Below, piece after piece: positions 6,664 through 13,303 of a stretch of DNA of 14,199 bases. Under the pieces are notes generated by a model, which saw only the letters and a list, made by a program, of their open reading frames with translations, was not told the origin of the DNA and did no database searches. Every line of letters starts with the position of its first letter. Position 1 is the first letter of the stretch. A program made the position numbers and the translations under genes. The DNA is from an uncultured Verrucomicrobiota bacterium (GTDB lineage Bacteria; Verrucomicrobiota; Verrucomicrobiae; Opitutales; Opitutaceae), in assembly GCA_946481225.1 (NCBI GenBank), contig CAMLNJ010000020.1, forward strand, positions 1-14,199, read 5' to 3'.

Positions 6664-8226
6664 TCACGCCGCGAGGTGGTGGTTGACCGAGTCGAGGAGC
6701 GCCTCCCAGGAGGCCTCGATGATGTTGTCGCTCACGCCGACCGTGCCCCAGACGCGATTGCCGAAGCCGCTCTCGATGAGCACGCGGGTGCGGGCGTTGG
6801 CGCCGTTGCGGCCGTCGAGGATGCGGACCTTGTAGTCGCGCAGCTCGATGTCGCGAATCTGTGGATACGCCGGCTCGAGGGCGAGGCGCAGGGCCTTGTC
6901 GAGCGCGCCGACGGGACCGGTGCATTCCGCGACGGTGTGGCGGGGCTCGCCGTTGACGGAAAGTTTCACGGTCGCCTCGGCGACGAGCCGGCCGTCCGGG
7001 CCTCGCTCGACGATCACGCGGTAGCTCTCGATCTCGAAGAAGCTCCGCGCCTTGCCGAGCGTGCGGGCGATGAGGAGGGCGAGGGAGGCGTCGGCGGCCT
7101 CGAATTCGTAGCCGCGGAACTCGAGGTCCTTGAGCTGCTCGATGAGCGACTTCATCTCGGGAGCCTTTTCGTCGAGCTCGAAGCCGAGCTCCTTGGCCTT
7201 CATCGCGACGGAGCTGCGGCCGGCCATGTCGGAGACGAGCACCCGGGTGCGGTTGCCGACCAGGCCGGGATCGATGTGCTCGTAGGACGATTTCACCTTT
7301 TGCGCGGCGTTGGCGTGGAGGCCGCCCTTGTGCGCGAAGGCGCTGAGGCCGACGTAAGGCGCCTTGGTGTCGGGCTTGATGTTGGCGAGCTCGTCGAAGG
7401 TGAGGGAGAGCTCGCGCAACCCGGCGAGGTTTTCCGCGCAGCGGGCGGTCTTGCCCATCTTGAGGAACAGGCTGGGCAGGATGGTAAAGAGGTTGGCGTT
7501 GCCGGTGCGCTCGCCGTAGCCGTTGGCCGTGCCCTGCACGAGGGTGGCCCCGGCGGCGACGCCCGCGAGGGAGAGCGCGACGCCCAGGCCCGAATCGTTG
7601 TGCGTGTGGACGCCGACCTTGTCGGAGCCGAACTCGGCCACGACCTTGGCGACGATGGCCTTGAAGTCGTCGACAAGCGTGCCGCCGTTGGTGTCGCAAA
7701 GGGTGAGGTTGCTCGCGCCGCCCTTGATCGCGGCGCGAAGGGTCTGGAGCGCGTAGTCGGGGTCGGACTTGTAGCCGTCGAAAAAGTGCTCGGCGTCGTA
7801 GACGACCTCGCGGCCCTGAGAGGTGACGTAGCGGATGGAATCCTCGATCATGGCGAGGTTTTCCTCGAGCGTGGTGCGCAGGATCTCGGTGACGTGGAGA
7901 GTCCAGGTCTTGCCGACGAGGGTGAGCACGGGCGTCTCGGCCTCGAGCAGGGTCTTCAGTTGCGCGTCCTCCTCGGCGCGGATGCCGGCGCGGCGGGTGG
8001 AGCCGAACGCGGCGAGCCTGGCGTGCTTGAGCTTCAGCTTTTTCGCCTCGGCGAAGAAGGTGATGTCGCGGGGATTGGAACCGGGGAAGCCGCCCTCGAT
8101 ATAGTCGACCCCAAAGGCGTCGAGCTTCTGCGCGATCAGGAGTTTGTCCGTCACGGAGAAGCTGATCCCCTCGCCCTGCGTGCCATCGCGGAGGGTGGTG
8201 TCGTAGATCTTAACGGCGGTGCTCAT
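6664..8226 (-). CDS. cimA: (R)-citramalate synthase
   Basis: It condenses pyruvate with acetyl-CoA to (R)-citramalate, the first step of the threonine-independent route to 2-oxobutyrate and isoleucine. The 520-residue length suits the long CimA type (TIGR00977-like). The HMGL-like barrel carries YDTTLRDGTQGEGISFS (8-24; Arg13 and Asp14 in the catalytic/metal site), HTHND (207-211; metal-ligand histidines) and NGYGERTGNAN (235-245). AFAHKGGLHANAAQK (296-310) is the conserved linker. The C-terminal LeuA-type regulatory domain is at about 390-515, ending in VLIESG...VWGTVGVSDNIIEASWEALLDS. That ending is characteristic of CimA rather than of 2-isopropylmalate or homocitrate synthase. The start is ATG at 8226, two residues ahead of the conserved start; no Shine-Dalgarno is evident. 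It is preceded by a leader peptide and terminator that fit isoleucine attenuation. Confidence 0.93.
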   Translation of the reverse strand: MSTAVKIYDTTLRDGTQGEGISFSVTDKLLIAQKLDAFGVDYIEGGFPGSNPRDITFFAEAKKLKLKHARLAAFGSTRRAGIRAEEDAQLKTLLEAETPVLTLVGKTWTLHVTEILRTTLEENLAMIEDSIRYVTSQGREVVYDAEHFFDGYKSDPDYALQTLRAAIKGGASNLTLCDTNGGTLVDDFKAIVAKVVAEFGSDKVGVHTHNDSGLGVALSLAGVAAGATLVQGTANGYGERTGNANLFTILPSLFLKMGKTARCAENLAGLRELSLTFDELANIKPDTKAPYVGLSAFAHKGGLHANAAQKVKSSYEHIDPGLVGNRTRVLVSDMAGRSSVAMKAKELGFELDEKAPEMKSLIEQLKDLEFRGYEFEAADASLALLIARTLGKARSFFEIESYRVIVERGPDGRLVAEATVKLSVNGEPRHTVAECTGPVGALDKALRLALEPAYPQIRDIELRDYKVRILDGRNGANARTRVLIESGFGNRVWGTVGVSDNIIEASWEALLDSVNHHLAA

Positions 8227-8302
8227 GGTGGTGGAAATTGGAGAAAACGGGCGGACGGACAGTTTGCGGAAAGGTGGACGGTGAGGAGGATACGAACGGG
8301 TT

Positions 8303-8335
8303 AAAACGAAAAACCCCGGGCATTTCGGCCCGGGG
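8303..8335 (-). terminator. intrinsic terminator in the cimA leader (attenuator)
   Basis: On the minus strand a perfect 8-bp stem CCCCGGGC/GCCCGGGG (8335-8328 and 8321-8314), with a six-base loop CGAAAT, is followed at once by TTTTTCGTTTT (8313-8303). The complementary strand has no T-run after the stem, so it acts only leftward. No minus-strand gene other than the short leader ends before it, and it lies 77 nt upstream of cimA. It would therefore stop transcription into cimA rather than end a long gene. Confidence 0.88.
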
Positions 8336-8388
8336 TCTTCGGAAAATCGGAGGCGTGCGGTTCGCGTTTACGCCAAGATCCCCGGCCC
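8327..8388 (-). promoter_or_regulatory. predicted antiterminator pairing of the cimA attenuator
   Basis: In the leader transcript GGGCCGGGGATCTT (8388-8375, within the last leader codons) can pair with AAGACCCCGGGCC (8339-8327), which contains the 5' arm of the terminator. The pairing is AAGA/TCTT, one bulged A, CCCC/GGGG, GG/CC, one mismatch, CC/GG: about 12 pairs. It excludes the terminator hairpin. A ribosome stalled on the Ile codons (8409-8401) would leave this segment free and favour read-through. A ribosome that reaches the stop codon (8370-8368) would cover it and let the terminator form. Pairing was worked out by eye; no folding energies were computed. Confidence 0.65.
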
Positions 8389-8445
8389 GGGGGGGCAGGT
8401 AATAATAATGGCGGCGATAATGAGGACGCGCTTCACGGAGACCAT
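8368..8445 (-). CDS. isoleucine-rich leader peptide of cimA
   Basis: A 25-codon ORF, ATG 8445 to TAA 8368, begins MVSVKRVLIIAAIII and ends with a TCPPGPGILA segment. Six residues are Ile (9, 10, 13, 14, 15, 23), with three Val and two Leu. Positions 13-15 are three consecutive ATT codons, and four of the six Ile codons are ATT, although neighbouring genes such as pyrB use ATC almost exclusively. The composition and the Pro/Gly end recall the E. coli ilvG leader peptide. The stop codon is 33 nt from the terminator stem. There is no strong Shine-Dalgarno, as for most genes here; GTG at V4 is an alternative start. The peptide is presumably not functional itself: translation speed through it would report charged tRNA-Ile. 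Confidence 0.82.
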   Translation of the reverse strand: MVSVKRVLIIAAIIITCPPGPGILA

Positions 8446-8531
8446 GGCTAGCGAGGGTCCCGTCGCGCTGTCGAGGGTGTTTTCAGTCCGGACAGTCCGC
8501 GTCGGCCTTAGGATGTCTTTCCTTCGGGAGG

Positions 8532-8542
8532 TTTACTGTAAA
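8532..8542. promoter_or_regulatory. 11-bp palindrome between divergent cimA and MFS genes
   Basis: TTTACTGTAAA is a perfect odd palindrome in the 171-bp gap between the leader peptide and the MFS gene. It stands out as AT-rich in GC-rich surroundings. It could be an operator or part of a promoter (TTTACA would serve as a -35 for the cimA leader), but I see no convincing -10 at the right spacing. A second palindrome, gtccggac, is at 8486-8493. Nothing else is recognisable in this gap. Confidence 0.3.
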
Positions 8543-8616
8543 TGTGTTCCCTACTTTTGGCGTCTCGTGAAAGGTGCCAGAGAAGCTATCACCCCGGATT
8601 CCCCTTTTCTTCCCCC

Positions 8617-10020
8617 ATGCACGCACCCGCCCCGACCGACACGCCCGACCAAACCCACTCCCACGACGCGCAGGGTCGCAAGATCTGGAAGGTCGGCACC
8701 CTCACCTACACCGCCGCCGGGCTATTCGTCCTTTTCTGCCTGCTGCTTTGGGGCGACTTCGCGTGGAGCATGAAAGAGCGCGCCATCCAGCCGATGTCGC
8801 AGATGCTGTTCAAGCAGTTCAAAGCCAGCGACCTGGTCCTGGGCCTGATGGTCACCTCGCTCCCGGCCGCGCTTGGCATGTTGCTCGGGCCCATCATCAG
8901 CGTCCGCTCCGACAACCACCGCGGGCGCTGGGGCCGCCGCATCCCCTACCTGCTGATACCCACGCCCATCGCCGCCGCCGCCATGGTCGGCATGGGCTAC
9001 ACGCCCGAGCTCGCCAACCTCTTTGCCGGCCTGCTCGGCGACAAGGCGCCCGATGTGTTCATGTGCCGCCTGATCGTGTTCGGCGCCCTCTGGACCTTCT
9101 TCGAGATCTTCACCGTCATTGCCAACGCGGTCTTCGTCGGCCTCATCAACGACGTGGTCCCGCAGGCGATGATCGGCCGCTTCTTCGGCCTGTTCCGCAT
9201 CGTCAGCCTCGGCGCTGGAATGATTTTCAACAAGTTCCTCATCGGACACGCGGAGGAATACTACAAAATCATCTTCCTCGCCCTCGGCGCGCTCTACGGG
9301 GTCGGCTTCACCCTGATGTGCCTCCTGGTCAAGGAGGGCGATTACCCGCCCCCCGCGCCCAAGACGGACGGCGTCTTTGTCGACCGCGTCGCCGCGCCCA
9401 TCAAGGCCTACTTCCGCGAATGCGCGGCGCATCCCTTCTACCTCTGGATCTTCCTCGCCGCCATGGTCGGAAACGCCGCCTTCCTCCCGATCAACTCCTT
9501 CGACGTGCCCTACGTGAAAAGCATCGGCATGAGCATGGAACGCTTCGGCGAGCTCCGCTACTTCACCTATGGGATCTCGATCTGCCTCGCCTTCGGCATC
9601 GGCTGGATGGCAGACAAGTTCCACCCCATCCGGCTCGGCCTCTTCTCGCTCGCGTGCTACTCGGTCATCGCCCTCTGGGCCGGCCTCATCGCCCACGACG
9701 TGCGCAGCTTCGAGATCGCCTACGTCGCCCACGGCGTGATCTCCGGCATCTTCTTCACCGGCACCGCCTCGCTCTTCCCCCGTCTCTTCCCGCGCGCCAA
9801 GTTCGCCCAGTTCGCCTCCGCCGCCGGCATCATCCTCGCCTTCGGCTTCATCGGCGTGCCCCCCGTGGTGGGCCGCATCCTCGACCTCACCCACCACGCC
9901 TACCACTACACCTTCGTCATCGCCGGCATCGTCGCGGGGGCCGGCGCGCTCATCTTCGCCTGCCTCTACCGCCAATTCGCCGCGCTCGGCGGCATGAAGA
10001 GCTACAACCCGCCAAGCTGA
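8617..10020 (+). CDS. MFS transporter, sugar:cation symporter-like
   Basis: The 467-residue inner-membrane protein has about 12 hydrophobic segments, starting at about residues 29-47. The loop between helices 2 and 3 carries SVRSDNHRGRWGRRIP (95-110), a form of the MFS signature seen in glycoside-pentoside-hexuronide (GPH) and sucrose-transporter-like families. GWMADKFHPIRLG (329-341) is the matching motif in the second half, and a long central loop spans about 238-268. The substrate is probably a sugar or glycoside, but it cannot be read from sequence. The start is ATG at 8617. The frame is open 25 codons further upstream, but that part is Cys/Arg/Ser-rich with no membrane character. It is divergent from cimA, with 63 nt to pyrR on the same strand; no functional link to either is evident. 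Confidence 0.85.
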   Translation: MHAPAPTDTPDQTHSHDAQGRKIWKVGTLTYTAAGLFVLFCLLLWGDFAWSMKERAIQPMSQMLFKQFKASDLVLGLMVTSLPAALGMLLGPIISVRSDNHRGRWGRRIPYLLIPTPIAAAAMVGMGYTPELANLFAGLLGDKAPDVFMCRLIVFGALWTFFEIFTVIANAVFVGLINDVVPQAMIGRFFGLFRIVSLGAGMIFNKFLIGHAEEYYKIIFLALGALYGVGFTLMCLLVKEGDYPPPAPKTDGVFVDRVAAPIKAYFRECAAHPFYLWIFLAAMVGNAAFLPINSFDVPYVKSIGMSMERFGELRYFTYGISICLAFGIGWMADKFHPIRLGLFSLACYSVIALWAGLIAHDVRSFEIAYVAHGVISGIFFTGTASLFPRLFPRAKFAQFASAAGIILAFGFIGVPPVVGRILDLTHHAYHYTFVIAGIVAGAGALIFACLYRQFAALGGMKSYNPPS

Positions 10021-10079
10021 CGACCCGCCCGCGGGCCGCGCCGCGCATTCCGCCCCGCTTCTCGCTTTACCGCCCCTCC

Positions 10080-10107
10080 CACGGTGGGCAAAACGCAGCC
10101 CACCGTG
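10080..10107 (+). promoter_or_regulatory. 10-bp hairpin covering both candidate pyrR start codons
   Basis: cacggtgggc (10080-10089) and gcccaccgtg (10098-10107) are perfect reverse complements around an 8-nt loop, aaaacgca. The two plausible pyrR start codons, GTG 10084 and GTG 10105, lie one in each arm, so the structure would hide them in the mRNA. It may be a translational control element or simply another intergenic palindrome that the gene start has grown into. It does not resemble the known PyrR-binding loop of Bacillus. Confidence 0.5.
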
Positions 10108-10671
10108 CCCGCCCAAGCCCAAGCCACCCCCCTCGTTTCCCAGGCCGAGATCGGCCGCGCCCTGGATCGCCTCGCCGCCGAGATCGCCGCGCGTTACCCG
10201 GCCGACCCGGCCCGCCGCCTCGTCGTGCTCGGCATCGCGAACGGCGGCGTCCACGTCGTCACGCGCCTCCAGCTGCTCCTGCGCAAGCACTACCCGGAAA
10301 ACGCGCGCCCACGCACCGGCATCATCGACATCTCCTTCCACCGCGACGACATCGGTCGCAACCCGATCCCGAAGGAGTTCACGCCGACGGTCATTCCCAT
10401 CGACGTCACCGGAGCCACCGTCGTCCTCGTCGACGACGTCCTCCAATCCGGCCGCACCGTGAAGGCCGCCCTCGACGAGCTCTTCGACCACGGCCGCCCC
10501 GCCAAGGTCGAGCTCGCCGTCCTCGTCGACCGCGGCGGCCGCACCCTGCCCGTCGCCGCCGACTACACCGGCCTCGTCGTGGACGCCGCCCCCGAGGAAA
10601 AAGTCACCGTCGTCCTCCACGCCACCGACCCGCGCCACGACGCCGTCACCGTCGCCCGCCCCGCCAAATAA
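10084..10671 (+). CDS. pyrR: bifunctional pyr operon regulator / uracil phosphoribosyltransferase
   Basis: PyrR has the phosphoribosyltransferase fold. In Firmicutes it senses UMP and binds pyr mRNA leaders, and it often has weak uracil phosphoribosyltransferase activity. The PRPP-binding loop VVLVDDVLQSGRT is at 113-125 with the acidic pair Asp117-Asp118. GIANGGVHVV (50-59), the basic segment ISFHRDDIG (83-91) and VDRGGRTLPVAADYTG (148-163) match PyrR rather than other phosphoribosyltransferases. The conserved part begins about residue 16. The start is uncertain: GTG 10084 gives 195 residues, GTG 10105 gives 188 and avoids translating most of the hairpin. It is first of pyrR-pyrB-pyrC, 70 nt before pyrB. 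No attenuator terminator is visible before it, so any regulation may be translational or by another route. Confidence 0.88.
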   Translation: MGKTQPTVPAQAQATPLVSQAEIGRALDRLAAEIAARYPADPARRLVVLGIANGGVHVVTRLQLLLRKHYPENARPRTGIIDISFHRDDIGRNPIPKEFTPTVIPIDVTGATVVLVDDVLQSGRTVKAALDELFDHGRPAKVELAVLVDRGGRTLPVAADYTGLVVDAAPEEKVTVVLHATDPRHDAVTVARPAK

Positions 10672-10703
10672 CAGAACGCGCCCCCTCCGCACCCCGCCCG
10701 CGC

Positions 10704-10731
10704 CATTCGTCATTAGGCATTAGTCATTCGT
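10704..10731 (+). repeat. four tandem heptamers upstream of pyrB
   Basis: Four consecutive 7-bp units, cattcgt, cattagg, cattagt, cattcgt, make a perfect 28-bp phase in the 70-bp pyrR-pyrB gap, ending 10 nt before the pyrB start. They are AT-rich compared with the surroundings. Similar short heptamer strings occur between genes in Verrucomicrobia as I remember them; function unknown. Confidence 0.65.
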
Positions 10732-10741
10732 CCTTTTCCCA

Positions 10742-11686
10742 ATGTCCTGGAACCGCCGCCACCTCCTCACGCTCGAGGAACTCTCCCTCGCCGAGATCGA
10801 GCAGATCCACACCGTCGCCACCGCCTTCAAGAAGGTGCTCAAGCGCTCGGTCAAAAAAATCCCCGCCCTGCGCGGCAAGACCATCGTCAACCTCTTCCTC
10901 GAGCCCAGCACGCGCACCCGCATGGCCTTCGACATGGCCGCCAAGCGCCTCAGCGCCGACGTCATCTCCTTCGACGCCGCCAGCTCCTCCACCACCAAAG
11001 GCGAGACCCTCCGCGACACCGCCGAAAACATCGCCGCCCTCGGCGCCGACATGATCGTCATCCGGCACTCCTGCGCCGGCTCCCCCCTCTACCTCTCCAA
11101 GATCCTCGGCATCCCCGTCATCAACGCCGGCGACGGCTCGCACGAGCACCCCACCCAGGGCCTCCTCGACACCTTCACCATGCGCGAGCGCCTCGGCGAC
11201 CTGAAGGGCCGCCGCGTCGTCATCCTCGGGGACATCCTCTTCAGCCGCGTCGCCCGCTCCAACATCCACGCCTTGGTCAAATTCGGCGCCAAGGTCACCC
11301 TCTGCGGCCCCTCCACCCTCGTCCCGCCCAGCCTCGAAAGCCTCGGCGTCGCCGTCTCGCACGACCTCCGCTCCGCCCTCGCCGACGCCGAGGTTGTCAT
11401 GCTTCTTCGGATACAGCACGAGCGCCAGACGCAGACCATGTTCCCCAGCCTCGGCGAATACACCTCGATGTTCGGCCTCAACCAGACCCGCGCCAGCTGG
11501 CTGCACCCGGAGGCGATCATCATGCACCCCGGCCCGATCAACCGCGGCGTCGAGATCGACAGCTCCCTCGCCGACGGCGAGCGCAGCGTGATCCTCGACC
11601 AGGTCACCAACGGCATCGCCGTCCGCATGGCCTGCCTCTACCTCTGCGCCGGCGGCGCACCCGGCTCCGTCGTCCCCGTCGACTGA
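10742..11686 (+). CDS. pyrB: aspartate carbamoyltransferase catalytic subunit
   Basis: It makes N-carbamoyl-L-aspartate from carbamoyl phosphate and aspartate, the second step of de novo pyrimidine synthesis, in the cytoplasm. The 314 residues fit the usual catalytic-chain length. The carbamoyl-phosphate loop PSTRTR is at 55-60. [10 protein letters not shown] (81-90) supplies Lys86 from the neighbouring subunit, and HPTQ is at 136-139. Aspartate-binding LLRIQHER is at 221-228 and MHPGPINRG at 261-269. No pyrI regulatory subunit is present; regulation would come from PyrR or from pairing with dihydroorotase, as in bacteria with a PyrB-PyrC complex. The start is ATG 10742 directly after the heptamer repeats; no Shine-Dalgarno. 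The Ile codons are nearly all ATC. Confidence 0.95.
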   Translation: MSWNRRHLLTLEELSLAEIEQIHTVATAFKKVLKRSVKKIPALRGKTIVNLFLEPSTRTRMAFDMAAKRLSADVISFDAASSSTTKGETLRDTAENIAALGADMIVIRHSCAGSPLYLSKILGIPVINAGDGSHEHPTQGLLDTFTMRERLGDLKGRRVVILGDILFSRVARSNIHALVKFGAKVTLCGPSTLVPPSLESLGVAVSHDLRSALADAEVVMLLRIQHERQTQTMFPSLGEYTSMFGLNQTRASWLHPEAIIMHPGPINRGVEIDSSLADGERSVILDQVTNGIAVRMACLYLCAGGAPGSVVPVD

Positions 11687-11709
11687 TCCTCCCGCCCGCT
11701 CTCATCCAC

Positions 11710-11768
11710 GCGCGCCTCCGGGCGCGCCGCACCCGACCTTGGACTTTCGACCTTCCGACCTTCGACCG
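11710..11768 (+). repeat. hairpin plus degenerate GACCTTC heptamers in the pyrB-pyrC gap
   Basis: The 94-bp gap holds a 7-bp hairpin, gcgcgcc/tccg/ggcgcgc (11710-11727), without a U-tract. A run of related heptamers follows: gaccttg, gactttc, gaccttc, then gaccttc after one extra base, and gaccgat (11735-11770 region). The motif differs from the CATTMGK heptamers before pyrB, so two distinct short tandem repeats occupy consecutive gaps of one operon. In the pyrC frame the run would encode an N-terminal extension, which I regard as untranslated. Confidence 0.6.
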
Positions 11769-11780
11769 ATCTCCCGCCCG

Positions 11781-13076
11781 ATGCCTCTCCTCCACATCCA
11801 AAACGCCCGCGTCATCGACCCCGCCTCCAAGCGCGACGCCTCCGGCGAACTCTTCATCCGCGACGGCGTCTTCGTCGCCCGCCCCTCCGCCGCCGACCTC
11901 AAGAAGGCCCGAAAAGTCGACGCCTCCGGCCTCGTCGCCGCCCCCGGCCTCGTCGACATCCACGTCCACCTCCGCGAGCCCGGCCAGACCCACAAGGAGA
12001 CCATCGAGACCGGCACGCGCGCCGCCGCCGCCGGCGGTTTCACCAGCGTCGTCTGCATGCCCAACACCGCGCCCGTCGCGGACAACGCCGGCACCATCCA
12101 GCTCATCAAAGACTCCGCCGCCCGCTCCGCCTGCGTCCACGTCTACCCCACCGGCTGCATCACCGTGGGCATGAAGGGCCAGAGCCTAGCCCCCATCGGC
12201 TCCCTCAAGCGCGCCGGCGTCATCGCCATCACCGACGACGGCGACTGCGTCCAAAGCAACGAGCTCATGCGCCGCGCCTGCGAATACGCGAAGATGTTCG
12301 ACCTCCCGATCATGGACCACTGCCAGGACCACTCCATGACCGTCGGCGCCGTCATGAACGAAGGGAAGATGTCCGTGAAACTCGGCCTCAAGGGCTGGCC
12401 CAACGCCGCCGAGGACCTCATCGTCGCGCGCAACTGCATCCTCTCCGAATACACCGGCGCGCACATCCACATGCAGCACGTCTCGTCCCGCGCCTCGGTC
12501 GACATCCTCCGTCGCGCCAAGGCCCGCGGCGTCAAGGTCACCGGCGAAGGCACCCCGCACCACATCGCCCTCACCGACGACTGCGTCGCCACTTACGACA
12601 CGCACTTCAAGATGAACCCGCCCCTCCGCACCGAGGAGGACCGCCTCGCCGTCATCGCGGGGCTGAAGGACGGCACGCTCGACATCCTCGCCACCGACCA
12701 CGCCCCGCACACGCCGGACGAAAAGGACCGCGAATTCGACCTCGCGCCCAACGGCATCCTCGGCCTCGAGACCGCCCTCGCCATCACGCTCGAAATCCTC
12801 GTCCGGAAAAACAAATTCAAGCTCGCGACCGTCGTCGACCTCTGGACCCGCAAACCCGCCGAGCTCCTCGGCCTCCCCGCCGGCACCCTCGCCGAAGGCG
12901 CGCCCGCCGACCTCGTGCTTTTCGACCCCGACGCCGAGTGGATCTACGACGCAAAAAAAGGCTTCTCCAAGTCCGCCAACTCCCCTTGGAGCGGCCAAAA
13001 ACTCCGCGGCCAGGTAAAGGCCACCTACGTCTCCGGCCGCCTCGTCTACGACGGCAAAAAAATCGTCGCGAAATAG
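11781..13076 (+). CDS. pyrC: dihydroorotase, class I
   Basis: It cyclises carbamoyl-aspartate to dihydroorotate, the third pyrimidine step. The 431-residue amidohydrolase has metal ligands in [10 protein letters not shown] (His61, His63), Asp153 in TDDG, His180 and His233 in MQHVSS. The catalytic Asp306 is in [15 protein letters not shown] (277-283) binds substrate, and all key residues are present. This makes it an active enzyme rather than the degenerate PyrX-type partner seen with some aspartate carbamoyltransferases. The numbering closely follows the type I enzyme of Aquifex as I recall it, a form that associates with PyrB. The start ATG 11781 precedes the conserved [12 protein letters not shown]; the frame is open 14 codons further, but only through repeats. 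No terminator with a U-tract follows. Confidence 0.95.
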   Translation: MPLLHIQNARVIDPASKRDASGELFIRDGVFVARPSAADLKKARKVDASGLVAAPGLVDIHVHLREPGQTHKETIETGTRAAAAGGFTSVVCMPNTAPVADNAGTIQLIKDSAARSACVHVYPTGCITVGMKGQSLAPIGSLKRAGVIAITDDGDCVQSNELMRRACEYAKMFDLPIMDHCQDHSMTVGAVMNEGKMSVKLGLKGWPNAAEDLIVARNCILSEYTGAHIHMQHVSSRASVDILRRAKARGVKVTGEGTPHHIALTDDCVATYDTHFKMNPPLRTEEDRLAVIAGLKDGTLDILATDHAPHTPDEKDREFDLAPNGILGLETALAITLEILVRKNKFKLATVVDLWTRKPAELLGLPAGTLAEGAPADLVLFDPDAEWIYDAKKGFSKSANSPWSGQKLRGQVKATYVSGRLVYDGKKIVAK

Positions 13077-13303
13077 ACGCCCGCAACGCCTCCGCCCCCG
13101 CCGCCCCGTAGCGGACACGGCGGAACCGTTTCGACCCCGCTCCCTCGGGACCACCGCTCCCTGATCTTAACTTGGCGCCGCCACTTTCGGCGACGCGCCC
13201 CGCCGCCTCGCTGTCCACCCAGCAGCGCCCCCCCTCGCACGCCTCACCCCCTCCGCCTCCGTTCTTCTTTGCGCCTCCTGCGCTTTTTTGCGGCCATCTC
13301 TCC
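13077..13303 (+). other. intergenic region pyrC-cls, repeat-like, no gene
   Basis: 227 bp, strongly C-rich on the plus strand, without a credible ORF or terminator. The stretch gtagcggacacggcggaacc (13109-13128) begins with the same GTAG seen in the palindrome cluster near 1250. The end, with tttgcg repeated around 13268-13292, resembles a TTTGCGCC-type intergenic string I recall from Verrucomicrobia. Both are weak resemblances. Confidence 0.3.

Noticed and set aside
6649..8304. 551-codon open frame on the plus strand opposite cimA
   Set aside because: Antisense shadow of cimA and its leader; composition biased and no recognisable motif.
8303..8335. Reading the cimA-upstream hairpin as a terminator for a plus-strand gene or as a bidirectional terminator
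   Set aside because: There is no T-run after the stem on the plus strand and no plus-strand gene ends there; only the leftward orientation has the U-tract.
8513..8542. Sigma70-type promoter for the cimA leader using TTTACA as -35
   Set aside because: No hexamer close to TATAAT at 16-19 bp spacing; the best matches have only two or three bases.
10080..10107. Classical PyrR-binding loop
   Set aside because: The loop and stem lack the conserved purine-rich bulge and GAG-type loop known from Bacillus pyr leaders, and no terminator follows.
8722..10713. 663-codon open frame on the minus strand opposite the MFS gene and pyrR
   Set aside because: Asp/Glu/Gly/Val/Ala-rich low-complexity translation typical of the antisense of GC-rich genes. 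It spans two well-supported genes and their gap, with no domain.
11781..13076. PyrX-type inactive dihydroorotase
   Set aside because: All metal ligands and the catalytic aspartate are present.
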